Source: an uncultured Parabacteroides sp. (GTDB lineage: Bacteria > Bacteroidota > Bacteroidia > Bacteroidales > Tannerellaceae). From it: 64,000 nucleotides of DNA. The position numbers and the translations under genes are program-made. The stretch is from the NCBI RefSeq assembly GCF_905196875.1, contig NZ_CAJJWO010000006.1, positions 62,001 through 126,000 on the forward strand, given 5' to 3'. Of this stretch, positions 43,028-51,409 are shown one piece after another; the first letter of the stretch is position 1; the number at the start of each line of letters is the position of its first letter. The notes under the pieces were generated by a model that saw only the letters and a program-made list of their open reading frames with translations, was not told the origin of the DNA and did not search any database.

Positions 43028-43430
43028 TCATTTCGTAATCAACTGATTATTGATAATCGCTTTATACACCTCTTCCCGCATAGGGCGGAATACCGGAATT
43101 TTATGTTCTCCGATAACTAACTGATTGCCTTCGATAGCCTGTATGTGGGAAAGGTTTACTATGAATGAACGGTGCACCTGCATAAAGGAAGTTGCAGGGA
43201 GTGTGTCGAGTAATGAAGAGTATTTCTTTGAGATAGATTTTCTTTAGCAGTTTCTCTGTTTTTATAAAGATATATATATCTTCCTCTTTTTTCGATTCGG
43301 ATTCTATCATTGTATGCACTTTGTTGACAGCTGTCACTTTACCGGAAACTTTAATTTCGGTTTGCTGTGCATATAAAGGGTAAGTCAGTAAACATAGAAG
43401 CAGTATCCGAATGATCTTTCTCGTTTTCAT
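43028..43430 (-). pseudogene. Chimeric remnant: exported-protein N-terminus joined to a LytTR response-regulator C-terminus
   Basis: From ATG 43430 the minus strand encodes a signal peptide (IIRILLLCLLTYPLYAQQ) and TEIKVSGKVT, which looks like the start of a TonB-receptor regulatory domain. It then continues AVNKVHTMIESESKKEED and IYIFIKTEKLLKKIYLKEIL, which looks like the linker and first strands of a LytTR response regulator. The frame then shifts near 43220, and the rest of the LytTR domain (FMQVHRSFIVNLSHIQAIEG, NQLVIGEHKIPVFRP) is found in another frame ending at a TGA at 43028. The receiver domain and part of LytTR are missing. Two deletions explain it; no function is expected. Confidence 0.6.
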
Positions 43431-43575
43431 ATCTTTTTCGTTTAATAATTTCTCGGTAAAGCTATGAGGTGGGGAAGCGGGTTTCAAATAAGATTGACGA
43501 ATTGTATGTTTTTTGAGGTAAATGGCAGAATCTGTATAAATTTACTACATTTACACTTTTGAAACGAATAAACAC

Positions 43576-44328
43576 ATGGATACTGATTTTATAAACTTAA
43601 CAACGGAGAACCTTGCAGATGAGCATTTGTGCTGCATTATCCGTACTAAAAAGCCCCATCCCGGTGTTGAGGCAAAGCGGCAATGGCTTTCTGAGCGGCT
43701 GAATGAAGGGCATGTTTTTAGGAAATTAAAAGCAAAGGCTACGGTTTTTATCGAGTATGCCCCTTTGGAAACAGCCTGGGTTCCCATAACCGGTGATAAC
43801 TATTATTACCTCTATTGTTTATGGACTCTGGGTAGTTACAAAGGAAAAGGGTATGGGAAATCACTGATGGAGTATTGTATAGCCGATGCCAAAGAGAAGG
43901 GTAAATCCGGTATCTGTATGCTCGGAGCAAAAAAACAAAAATCCTGGCTTTCTGACCAGTCGTTTGCAAAGAAGTTCGGTTTTGAGGTTGTAGATGTGAC
44001 CGATAGTGGATATGAATTGCTTGCGCTTTCTTTTGACGGAACCAAGCCGGTGTTTGCGCAGAATGCCAGGAAAGAAGTGATTGAAAGCGAAGAGCTGACA
44101 ATTTATTATGATATGCAATGTCCTTATATCGATCAAAAAATCGGGATTATCAGACAACATTGTGAAATGAATGACGTTCCTGTATCTTTCATCCAGGTGG
44201 ATACGTTACAAAAAGCAAAGGAGCTGCCTTGTGTTTTCAACAATTGGGCGGTGTTTTATAAAGGACGTTTTGAGACGGTGAATTTATTACAGGATGTCGC
44301 CAGCTTAATGAGAATACTTAAGAAATAA
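43576..44328 (+). CDS. GNAT N-acetyltransferase with C-terminal YoaP-like domain
   Basis: 250 residues. The GNAT acetyl-CoA loop is GSYKGKGYGKSLMEY with a following CIADAKEKGKSGICMLGAK. From about residue 170 comes a thioredoxin-like YoaP domain with DMQCPYIDQK and the end VFYKGRFETVNLLQDV. The acceptor substrate is unknown. Cytoplasmic. A CACTTTTG lies 16 bases upstream, close to but not matching the promoter consensus. Confidence 0.8.
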   Translation: MDTDFINLTTENLADEHLCCIIRTKKPHPGVEAKRQWLSERLNEGHVFRKLKAKATVFIEYAPLETAWVPITGDNYYYLYCLWTLGSYKGKGYGKSLMEYCIADAKEKGKSGICMLGAKKQKSWLSDQSFAKKFGFEVVDVTDSGYELLALSFDGTKPVFAQNARKEVIESEELTIYYDMQCPYIDQKIGIIRQHCEMNDVPVSFIQVDTLQKAKELPCVFNNWAVFYKGRFETVNLLQDVASLMRILKK

Positions 44329-44403
44329 AATTAGGATTATATATTGGAAAGAACGAAAAAATTCAAGGTGTAGCTCTGCTATAAAAATAAAATCTTATTT
44401 TTC

Positions 44404-44411
44404 TACCTTTG
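44404..44411 (+). promoter_or_regulatory. -7 promoter element for the Crp/Fnr gene
   Basis: TACCTTTG, 28 bases before the ATG at 44440; -33 element unclear. Confidence 0.55.
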
Positions 44412-44439
44412 CGCTATATATTAGGCAGTTATATATACT

Positions 44440-45003
44440 ATGGACAGAATCATTAGCTCAATAAAGCAAACTTTCAATGTTAGTGAAAATGCTATCGAAA
44501 AGTTAACCTCTTGTTTGCACCCTATCAACATATCGAAAAAGACAATACTGATTGCTCCTGATAAAAAAGACACGAATGTCTATTTCATTGAAAAAGGTAT
44601 CGCTCGCGCATATAATCTGGTTGAAGGCAAGGAGGTAACTTCCTGGTTTAGCAAAGAGGGTGATCTAATCTATTCGACAAATAGCTTTTACGGTAAAACT
44701 CCAGGGTACGAAAACGAAGCGGTACAAGTGCTTGAAAACTCCCTGTTCTACTATATTCCGATAGCGAAACTCGAAAATCTGTGTTCAAGTGATGCCGACA
44801 TTGCAAATTGGTTGCGCATATTGCACCAAAAAGCGTTTGTCGAGATGGAGAGAAGGCTCATTTATCGCCTGTATATGTCGGCAGAGGAACGTTACAAAGA
44901 TTTTGTGGAGAAAAATCCGGATCTGGTTCAGCGTGTCAATTTAGGCTACATCGCTTCTTATCTTGGAATGTCACATGTCACATTGTGTGCATTAAGGAAA
45001 TGA
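44440..45003 (+). CDS. Crp/Fnr-family transcriptional regulator
   Basis: 187 residues: a cyclic-nucleotide-binding-like beta-roll (KKDTNVYFIEKGIARAYNLV, VTSWFSKEGDLIYSTNSFYG), dimerisation helix, and a C-terminal winged helix (VNLGYIASYLGMSHVTLCAL). Such regulators sense small molecules or act constitutively in this group; the ligand is not deducible. It lies 82 bases upstream of the acyltransferase gene, which has its own promoter and may be its target. Confidence 0.85.
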   Translation: MDRIISSIKQTFNVSENAIEKLTSCLHPINISKKTILIAPDKKDTNVYFIEKGIARAYNLVEGKEVTSWFSKEGDLIYSTNSFYGKTPGYENEAVQVLENSLFYYIPIAKLENLCSSDADIANWLRILHQKAFVEMERRLIYRLYMSAEERYKDFVEKNPDLVQRVNLGYIASYLGMSHVTLCALRK

Positions 45004-45049
45004 ATACGTTTTCTTTAAGTAGTTAAAAAAGTCGCGAAAGGCAATTTTG

Positions 45050-45057
45050 TACCTTTG
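45050..45057 (+). promoter_or_regulatory. -7 promoter element for the acyltransferase gene
   Basis: TACCTTTG, 28 bases before the ATG at 45086; it falls inside the longest reading frame and supports the shorter start. Confidence 0.55.
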
Positions 45058-45085
45058 TGGATATTTTCACATAAGTAACAAAGAT

Positions 45086-46240
45086 ATGTCGCAAAAAACT
45101 CACTTAATCCAACCATCCAGAATCGTTTGGGTGGATGTTCTTCGATTTATCGCCATCTTTATGGTGATTTGCATTCACTGTTCCGACCCTTTTAATGTCT
45201 CAGCCGAAGCTCGTTCCAATCCTGAATTCAATTTTTGGGGTTCTCTTTACGGTTCATTTCTCCGCCCTTGTGTTCCGTTGTTTGTTATGATTACAGGGTT
45301 GTTGCTATTACCCGTGAATCTATCCATAGGTGACTTCTACAAAAAACGGCTTTTCAGAATTGCAGTGCCTTTTCTGATATGGTCTGTCTTGTACAACCTT
45401 TTCCCGTGGGTAACCGGTTTGTTGGGATTGTCACCGACGATTATCTCGGATGTATTTGCGTATGCTTCATCCGATGCCTCACAATCATTCAGCGACGCGA
45501 TGAAAAACATTGCGCTCATTCCTTTCCAATTTAATGTCTACACCGTGCCGATGTGGTATTTGTATATGCTTATCGGGCTCTATCTGTATATGCCCTTCTT
45601 CTCGGCTTGGGTCGAGAAAGCGACTATTTCGCAAAAAAAGATATTCCTTTCCATTTGGGCGGTTACTCTCTTTATGCCTTATGCTTACACTTTCTTTTCG
45701 CACGAGCTATTCGGGCTTAGTGCGTGGAATACATTTGGGACATTCTACTACTTTGCAGGATTTAACGGCTATTTGCTGCTAGGGTATTATCTGGCAAAAG
45801 ACGTGAAGCCATGGAGCTGGAGTAAAACAATTGCGGTTGCGCTCCCCTTGTTTGCCATAGGTTATGTAGTCACCTATATCGGCTTCAAATTTATGACTGC
45901 GAATCCCGACTGTACGGAGCAGGAGATGGAGCTTTTCTTTTTGTATTGTTCTCCTAATGTGGTACTGATGACTGTTGCGCTGTTTCTGTTGGTTCGTCAA
46001 GTGAAATTCAGCTCCGCAAAATATGTAGCCCTATTTGCGAATATCACCAAATGCGGACTCGGAATTTATTTGGTACATTATTTTGTTGTCGGGCTTGGTT
46101 ATGCTATTGCCAATGCGTTATCCATACCCGTTTCGATAAAGATACCGGTAACGGCAGTCATGGTATTTGCTATATCGTGGGCGTTTGTCGCACTTTTCTA
46201 CCGACTGATTCCCAAGGCTTCAAAATGGATATTCGGATAA
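45086..46240 (+). CDS. Acyltransferase 3 family membrane protein
   Basis: 384 residues with about ten membrane helices. The family start IVWVDVLRFIAIFMVICIHC carries the catalytic-type His, followed by FVMITGLLLLP and LFRIAVPFLIWSVLYN; the later CGLGIYLVHYFVVGLG is also standard. These proteins O-acylate sugars of surface polysaccharides or lipids at the inner membrane. The target here is unknown. Confidence 0.9.
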   Translation: MSQKTHLIQPSRIVWVDVLRFIAIFMVICIHCSDPFNVSAEARSNPEFNFWGSLYGSFLRPCVPLFVMITGLLLLPVNLSIGDFYKKRLFRIAVPFLIWSVLYNLFPWVTGLLGLSPTIISDVFAYASSDASQSFSDAMKNIALIPFQFNVYTVPMWYLYMLIGLYLYMPFFSAWVEKATISQKKIFLSIWAVTLFMPYAYTFFSHELFGLSAWNTFGTFYYFAGFNGYLLLGYYLAKDVKPWSWSKTIAVALPLFAIGYVVTYIGFKFMTANPDCTEQEMELFFLYCSPNVVLMTVALFLLVRQVKFSSAKYVALFANITKCGLGIYLVHYFVVGLGYAIANALSIPVSIKIPVTAVMVFAISWAFVALFYRLIPKASKWIFG

Positions 46241-46273
46241 AAAAGAAACAGTGCCAGAATTTACTGTCTTTTT
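46239..46273. terminator. Bidirectional terminator between convergent acyltransferase and araC-type genes
   Basis: AAAAAG-AA-ACAGT and ACTGT-CTTTTT pair as a hairpin with a two-base bulge, flanked by A and T runs; it begins in the stop codon of the acyltransferase gene. Confidence 0.55.
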
Positions 46274-46370
46274 AAATAATCCAAAAACATCAACACATAA
46301 CACACCTATAGTAAGATACATCAAGTTCAACAATGTGAAATATCATTATATCTATATGGAATACAATCTC

Positions 46371-47210
46371 CTATTTTCCTACGTTTTTATAAGCAGAAGG
46401 GTTAATACCTTCATGCCTTTTAAAAAATTTGGATAAATGGCTTACATCTGTAAAACCAAATTCATCCGCTATTTCTTTTAACTTGATTTCTCCGGTTTCT
46501 AATCTGCGCTTGATGAGTTGTAATTGCATCTTTTCGATATATTCTCTATAACTTATCTCGAAATTCCGCTTGAAATAAGTACTGAAATAAGATGGCGAAA
46601 TATTACAATTCTTAGCAATCATATTGATGGAAATACAGTCACGATTAGATATATTCTCTTGAATGTATGCTGCTATATGAGCATTAGTTGGAGTTTTCTT
46701 CTTTAATTCAATATTTCGGTTCTCAATGTATTCTTTTATCATTCCGAAAATGGAAAGAATATGATAATACACAATAGACGAACGAAGTACGTTAATCGTT
46801 GAATTATATAGGATAATATTCTCAAAAATGTTCTTCAATATAGTCTGGCAAGGTTCACTCACCGTTATCTTGTCCTCTTTCAGCCATTGAATTTCCATGA
46901 TGGAAGTTGGAGTTATTTCTCGTGAAAAGGACTTATAGGAGCGGTTATAAGTCTCAAAATAGCTTGAAGTAAATTTAATATAGGTAAAGCGCGTTACAGT
47001 TTTTACTGTGAAATAGTGGCGGTCACCGGGTGCAAGCAGAAATAAATCCCCTTTTTCATATGGAATTGTAACTTCATTAAAGACATGCCCCCCACACCCA
47101 TAATGAATATAGATGATTTCAAAATGGTCTTGGGCATGTAATTCGCAAGAATATTCTTCCTCAATTACATCTATAATCTTTAATGATTCAAACTGGCTGC
47201 ACTTTCTCAT
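46371..47210 (-). CDS. AraC-family transcriptional regulator
   Basis: 279 residues. An N-terminal cupin-like sensor domain (AQDHFEIIYIHYGCGGHVFN, DLFLLAPGDRHYF) is followed by a two-HTH AraC domain (ISINMIAKNCNISPSYFSTY, LKEIADEFGFTDVSHLSKFF, HEGINPSAYK). The start at 47210 is set by a strong promoter immediately upstream. It is divergent from the flavin-reductase/PepSY/transporter operon, which it probably controls. The ligand is unknown. Confidence 0.88.
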   Translation of the reverse strand: MRKCSQFESLKIIDVIEEEYSCELHAQDHFEIIYIHYGCGGHVFNEVTIPYEKGDLFLLAPGDRHYFTVKTVTRFTYIKFTSSYFETYNRSYKSFSREITPTSIMEIQWLKEDKITVSEPCQTILKNIFENIILYNSTINVLRSSIVYYHILSIFGMIKEYIENRNIELKKKTPTNAHIAAYIQENISNRDCISINMIAKNCNISPSYFSTYFKRNFEISYREYIEKMQLQLIKRRLETGEIKLKEIADEFGFTDVSHLSKFFKRHEGINPSAYKNVGK

Positions 47211-47214
47211 AGCG

Positions 47215-47246
47215 CAAATATACAAAATAATGCAATTAAAATACAA
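47215..47246 (-). promoter_or_regulatory. Promoter of the AraC-type gene, almost leaderless
   Basis: On the minus strand TTGT (47246-47243), a 20-base spacer and TATATTTG (47222-47215) match the consensus, with only four bases between the -7 box and the ATG at 47210. Confidence 0.7.
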
Positions 47247-47268
47247 GTATTTTAATCCTATTTCCGTC

Positions 47269-47276
47269 TACCTTTG
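47269..47276 (+). promoter_or_regulatory. -7 promoter element of the flavin-reductase operon
   Basis: TACCTTTG, 29 bases before the ATG at 47306, divergent from the AraC promoter with 22 bases between the two cores; a regulator bound here could act on both. Confidence 0.6.
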
Positions 47277-47305
47277 CAAAATAATCATTAACTAAATAAC
47301 AGAAA

Positions 47306-47959
47306 ATGAAAAAGATAGCATTATTTTCAATGATTTTAGGTACATTTTTAATTACTTCATGTATGGAAAGCAGTAAAAAATCAGACAAAGTAGTCTTCAC
47401 ACAGAATGAAGATAGCACGAGTACCACAGGTTGGCAATCTCGTTATGACCGGATGGAAGCAACCGACCTTCCTGATAACGTAATAGACTTAATAGGTAAG
47501 CAATGGATGCTGGTGACAGCAGGGAATAAAAGTTCTTATAACACAATGACAGCATCGTGGGGAGCGATTGGCGATATGTGGAGCAGACCATCTACTTTTA
47601 TTGTAGTCCGTGATTCAAGGCATACTTATCAATTTTTGCAACGAGAAGAAAGTTTTACACTAAGTTTTTTTACAGAAGAATATCGGGGAGCACTTAGAAT
47701 TTGTGGAACAAAATCGGGACGAGATACTGATAAAGTGTCAGAAGCGGGGTTGACCCCATTGGAAACCCCTTCCGGACTAATGAGTTTTGAAGAGGCTCGA
47801 ATGATTATAGAATGTAAGAAAATGTTCGTTCAAGAGATGGACTATACAAATTTGACTCAACCTTATAAAGAGAAAATTATGGAAGAATCTTATAACAACG
47901 AGCCTTCTAAACACCAACTCTTTATTTCAGAAATAACCAGTATATGGATAAAGAAATAA
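47306..47959 (+). CDS. Flavin-reductase-like (FMN-binding split barrel) lipoprotein
   Basis: 217 residues beginning with a lipoprotein signal (KIALFSMILGTFLITSC, Cys at residue 19). The rest is a flavin reductase-like split barrel: WMLVTAGNKSSYNTMTASWG, DMWSRPSTFIVVRDSRHTYQ and ESFTLSFFTEEYRGALRICG. Most relatives are cytoplasmic, so export of the domain as a lipoprotein is unusual. FMN binding is inferred from the family. It overlaps the next gene by 16 bases, implying coupled translation with the PepSY membrane protein. Confidence 0.82.
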   Translation: MKKIALFSMILGTFLITSCMESSKKSDKVVFTQNEDSTSTTGWQSRYDRMEATDLPDNVIDLIGKQWMLVTAGNKSSYNTMTASWGAIGDMWSRPSTFIVVRDSRHTYQFLQREESFTLSFFTEEYRGALRICGTKSGRDTDKVSEAGLTPLETPSGLMSFEEARMIIECKKMFVQEMDYTNLTQPYKEKIMEESYNNEPSKHQLFISEITSIWIKK

Positions 47960-48531
47960 AAAATAAATTAGTTACACGTAATTCGTTCCGACGGTATTGC
48001 AGGACGGTTCATTTTCATCTATCTTTTTTCTTTATGGGAGTGATTCTTATTTATGCAGTATCCGGCATAACGATGAATCATTTAAAGGATTTTAATCCGA
48101 AATACTATATGACTGTAAACAATTATACGGTGAAGGGAACATTCCCTACCACCCATAAATTTAATAAAAATGAAATAATACAGTTGTTAAAAGAAGTAGG
48201 CGAGCAAGATAATTATATCAAACATTTTTATCCGAATAGCTCAACGGTGAAAGTTTTCTTGAAAAGTGGTTCATTCTATGTTCTTAATACTCAAACAGGA
48301 AATGTTGTTTATGAAGGAATAAAGAAAAGACCAGTTTTTTATCAACTCTCATTTCTCCATTATAACCCGGGAACATGGTGGACATATTTCTCAGACCTAT
48401 CTGCGGTATGCCTTATATTGATATGTATAAGCGGTATTCTAATGAATAAAGGTAAACGAGGTTTGTTCGGAATAGGGGGAATTGAATTATTAGCAGGTAT
48501 ATTAATCCCTGCACTGGCTTTAATTTTATAG
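47944..48531 (+). CDS. PepSY-associated membrane protein
   Basis: 195 residues: an N-terminal His-containing start (RYCRTVHFHLSFFFMGVILI), a periplasmic PepSY-like part (NKNEIIQLLKEVG, TQTGNVVYEGIKKRPVFYQL) and two C-terminal helices (LSAVCLILICISGILMN, LLAGILIPALALIL). Proteins of this type resemble reduced ferric-reductase/PepSY-TM modules that pass electrons across the inner membrane. Pairing with the exported flavin protein suggests periplasmic flavin reduction; inference from gene order. Confidence 0.75.
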   Translation: MDKEIKNKLVTRNSFRRYCRTVHFHLSFFFMGVILIYAVSGITMNHLKDFNPKYYMTVNNYTVKGTFPTTHKFNKNEIIQLLKEVGEQDNYIKHFYPNSSTVKVFLKSGSFYVLNTQTGNVVYEGIKKRPVFYQLSFLHYNPGTWWTYFSDLSAVCLILICISGILMNKGKRGLFGIGGIELLAGILIPALALIL

Positions 48532-48548
48532 ATAAATTACATAATAAA

Positions 48549-49493
48549 ATGGATGCTAAATTTAAAGGTTCAATTTGTGGGATTATTGCAGCAATCAGCT
48601 ATGGTACAAATCCACTTGGGGCATTATCTCTTTATGAAGCCGGAATAAACGCTAACTCTGTATTATTTTACCGCTTCTTACTTGCTACTTTTTTTCTCGG
48701 TGGGTTAATGTTTATACAAAATAAATCGTTCAGGGTTACACGAAAAGAATTAGGGATTTTGGCAGGGTTAGGGATTTTGTTTGCGGTATCTTCGCTGACC
48801 CTGTTTCTAAGTTTCCACTACATGGATGCAGGAATAGCGTCTACAATTCTGTTCGTATATCCTGTTATTGTAACTGTCATCATGGCTATTTTCTTTAAAG
48901 AAAAAACATCTTTAATTACGGTTATATCTATTCTTTTGGCTATTGGGGGCATAGGACTGTTATACAAAGGGAATAATGGTAGCGTGTTAAATGCAACGGG
49001 AGTATCGCTTGTTATGCTATCCTCCCTTTCTTATGCACTTTATATAGTTGCTGTAAATAAATCCTCTTTAAGAATGTCATCTATAAAGTTAACGTTTTAT
49101 GTTCTGCTATTTTGTACATTAACTATCATGGTTCAATCATTTTTTGACAGCAACAACCATTTACAGTTACTTACAACCTCTTCTATGTGGATGTTTGCTA
49201 TAATGCTTGCATTGGTTCCTACTGTTATATCCTTAGTATTTATGGTAATTGCAGTACGCCAAATAGGTTCAACACCTACTGCTGTCATGGGCGCATTGGA
49301 ACCACTCACTGCGGTGGTTATCGGTATTACTATATTCAAAGAAATATTCACTCTACGGTTGGCTGTTGGCATTATGATGATACTAATAGCTGTAATTCTA
49401 ATAATAATTGGTAAATCAATTCAGATTCGAACATTAACGGTCGCTATTACTTATATAGGACAAATACTCCATAAACCTTGGCAACCGAAATGA
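48549..49493 (+). CDS. EamA/DMT-family transporter
   Basis: 314 residues with about ten membrane helices in two EamA repeats (ISYGTNPLGALSLYEAG, MDAGIASTILFVYPVIVTVI; then SSLSYALYIVAVNKSSL and TPTAVMGALEPLTAVVIGIT). Such proteins export metabolites or amino acids. It lies 17 bases after the PepSY gene in the same operon, so it might move a flavin or related small molecule, but this is only a suggestion. Confidence 0.88.
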   Translation: MDAKFKGSICGIIAAISYGTNPLGALSLYEAGINANSVLFYRFLLATFFLGGLMFIQNKSFRVTRKELGILAGLGILFAVSSLTLFLSFHYMDAGIASTILFVYPVIVTVIMAIFFKEKTSLITVISILLAIGGIGLLYKGNNGSVLNATGVSLVMLSSLSYALYIVAVNKSSLRMSSIKLTFYVLLFCTLTIMVQSFFDSNNHLQLLTTSSMWMFAIMLALVPTVISLVFMVIAVRQIGSTPTAVMGALEPLTAVVIGITIFKEIFTLRLAVGIMMILIAVILIIIGKSIQIRTLTVAITYIGQILHKPWQPK

Positions 49494-49529
49494 AATTATC
49501 TAACTACTCTAAATTGCCATTTTTTGCCA

Positions 49530-49577
49530 AAGTGAGGAAAAAGAAAAAGCCCTGTAATTATTAAATTACAGAGCTTT
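49530..49577 (-). terminator. Terminator downstream of the tRNA-Asp pair
   Basis: On the minus strand AAAGCTCTGTAAT pairs with ATTACAGGGCTTT (one G-U pair; 49546-49577 on the plus strand) and is followed by TTCTTTTTCC. Confidence 0.8.
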
Positions 49578-49601
49578 ACTATCTTTTGCTTCTTTCGAAA
49601 G

Positions 49602-49675
49602 CGGTCCGGACGGGACTCGAACCCGCGACCCCATGCGTGACAGGCATGTATTCTAACCAACTGAACTACCGAACC
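49602..49675 (-). tRNA. tRNA-Asp(GTC)
   Basis: 74 bases. Acceptor stem GGTTCGG/CCGGACC with discriminator G, D-loop AGTTGGTTA, anticodon loop CTGTCAC (anticodon GTC) and T-loop GTTCGAGTCC are all present. No encoded CCA. It is identical to the copy upstream at 49709-49782, and both are read from one promoter. Confidence 0.95.
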
Positions 49676-49708
49676 AAAACAAATAAAGGAAATTATAATT
49701 AAAAGAGG

Positions 49709-49782
49709 CGGTCCGGACGGGACTCGAACCCGCGACCCCATGCGTGACAGGCATGTATTCTAACCAACTGAACTACCGAACC
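49709..49782 (-). tRNA. tRNA-Asp(GTC), second identical copy
   Basis: Same 74-base sequence as the gene at 49602-49675, with anticodon GTC and the same acceptor stem. It is first in the transcript, separated from the other by 33 bases of AT-rich spacer. Confidence 0.95.
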
Positions 49783-49815
49783 TCTTTTTAATATCAATCT
49801 CTCTCGATTGCGGTG

Positions 49816-49845
49816 CAAAGGTAAGTATTATTTTTAATCTTGCAA
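49816..49845 (-). promoter_or_regulatory. Promoter of the tRNA-Asp pair
   Basis: Minus-strand TTG (49845-49843), 19-base spacer, TACCTTTG (49823-49816), 33 bases before the first tRNA. Confidence 0.75.
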
Positions 49846-50037
49846 TACTTCATGGGAAGAAAATATGCGTTTTTTTTAATCGTACCTGATATGCAGGAGA
49901 TTAAGAATTGATTTTTTTTTAGCTGTTTTTAGAACGACCGGAGTTCTTCATAAGGCGATTTAAAACAGGTTTGTCACATTTACACTCTGTTTGGCAACTT
50001 TTCATTAATCAAAGGGGAATATGTTATGATAATTTGT

Positions 50038-50045
50038 TACTTTTG
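50038..50045 (+). promoter_or_regulatory. -7 promoter element of the his gene cluster
   Basis: TACTTTTG, 27 bases before hisH. The 190 bases between the tRNA promoter and this element hold no gene; -33 element unclear. Confidence 0.55.
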
Positions 50046-50072
50046 CAACTCAATATAAAAACGGAATAAAAA

Positions 50073-50663
50073 ATGGACGTCGCCATTATTAAGTATAATG
50101 CCGGAAATATTTACTCAGTGAGCTATGCACTGAAACGATTGGGCGTAAGTCCTGTGATTACAGCCGATCCGGAATTATTGCATAAAGCGGATAAAGTGAT
50201 CTTCCCGGGCGTAGGAGAAGCATTCACTACAATGGATTATCTGAAAGAGCATAAACTGGATGCTATTATCAAGGATCTGAAACAACCCGTACTGGGTATT
50301 TGTCTGGGTATGCAATTATTGTGTCGTCATTCTGAGGAAGGGGATGCAGACTGCCTGGGGATTTTCGATACGGAAGTGAAGCGATTCATACCTCACCGTC
50401 ATGAAGACAAGGTTCCTCATATGGGGTGGAACACGATCACGGAGGTTAAAGGAGGTTTATTTACCGCACAATTGGAGAACAAATTTGTTTACTTTGTACA
50501 TAGTTATTATGTACCGGTTAATGAGTATACGACTGCAACCACTAATTATATTCTTCCGTTCAGTGCTTCGTTGCATAAGGATAACTTCTATGCGACGCAG
50601 TTTCATCCGGAAAAGAGTGGTTCTGTCGGTGAAGTGATTCTAAAGAATTTTCTAAAACTATAA
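50073..50663 (+). CDS. hisH: Imidazole glycerol phosphate synthase, glutaminase subunit
   Basis: 196 residues, a class I glutamine amidotransferase with nucleophile Cys77 in GICLGMQLL and the His178/Glu180 pair in QFHPEKSG. It supplies ammonia from glutamine to HisF, encoded two genes downstream, in histidine synthesis. First of four his genes with short spacing (6, 20 and 13 bases). Confidence 0.96.
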   Translation: MDVAIIKYNAGNIYSVSYALKRLGVSPVITADPELLHKADKVIFPGVGEAFTTMDYLKEHKLDAIIKDLKQPVLGICLGMQLLCRHSEEGDADCLGIFDTEVKRFIPHRHEDKVPHMGWNTITEVKGGLFTAQLENKFVYFVHSYYVPVNEYTTATTNYILPFSASLHKDNFYATQFHPEKSGSVGEVILKNFLKL

Positions 50664-50669
50664 AGATAT

Positions 50670-51389
50670 ATGATCGAGCTTATTCCAGCTATAGATTTGA
50701 TTGACGGCAAATGTGTACGTCTTACGCAAGGCGATTACGACACGAAGAAAGTGTATAACGAAGATCCGCTTGAAGTAGCGAAGATGTTCGAAGCACATGG
50801 TATCCGCCGCCTGCATGTGGTTGACCTGGATGGAGCACGTCAGGGACGGATCATAAACTATCGTGTACTGGAGAAACTGGCTACGCGTACTTCGCTGATA
50901 ATTGATTTCGGAGGCGGACTGAAACAGGAAGATGACCTGGAGATTGCTTTCGAAAGCGGGGCACAGATGGTGACAGGTGGCAGTATTGCCGTAAAGAATC
51001 CGGAGGTATTCACATCGTGGATAACCAAGTTTGGAAGTGAAAAGATTATATTGGGTGCTGATGCGAAGGATAAAAAAATAGCGATCAGCGGATGGGAAGA
51101 AACAACTAAAGAGGAACTGATACCTTTTATTCAGGGATATTACGACAAAGGCATCACCAAAGTGATCTGTACGGATATCAGCCGGGATGGAATGTTGCAG
51201 GGACCGGCTATCGAATTGTATAAGGAAATACGGGATGCACTACCTTTTATATATATCATAGCCAGTGGCGGAGTCAGTTCTATTGAAGATATAGAAAAAT
51301 TGGCTGAGGCGGGAATACCGGCGGTAATTTTCGGCAAGGCTATATACGAAGGAAAGATCGATTTGAAGGATCTGCTTCGTTTTACCTGA
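50670..51389 (+). CDS. hisA: Phosphoribosylformimino-5-aminoimidazole carboxamide ribotide isomerase
   Basis: 239 residues, TIM barrel with catalytic Asp9 in [15 protein letters not shown] and the second Asp in [13 protein letters not shown]; phosphate loops IDFGGGLKQ and ASGGVSS. Isomerises ProFAR to PRFAR. Same operon as hisH and hisF. Confidence 0.96.
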   Translation: MIELIPAIDLIDGKCVRLTQGDYDTKKVYNEDPLEVAKMFEAHGIRRLHVVDLDGARQGRIINYRVLEKLATRTSLIIDFGGGLKQEDDLEIAFESGAQMVTGGSIAVKNPEVFTSWITKFGSEKIILGADAKDKKIAISGWEETTKEELIPFIQGYYDKGITKVICTDISRDGMLQGPAIELYKEIRDALPFIYIIASGGVSSIEDIEKLAEAGIPAVIFGKAIYEGKIDLKDLLRFT

Positions 51390-51409
51390 TAATTAAGGGA
51401 GATCAAAGT

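Noticed and set aside
44440..45003. Truncation of the Crp/Fnr gene at its C-terminus
   Set aside because: The protein ends right after the recognition helix (HVTLCALRK), which is only a few residues shorter than usual; not enough to call it broken.
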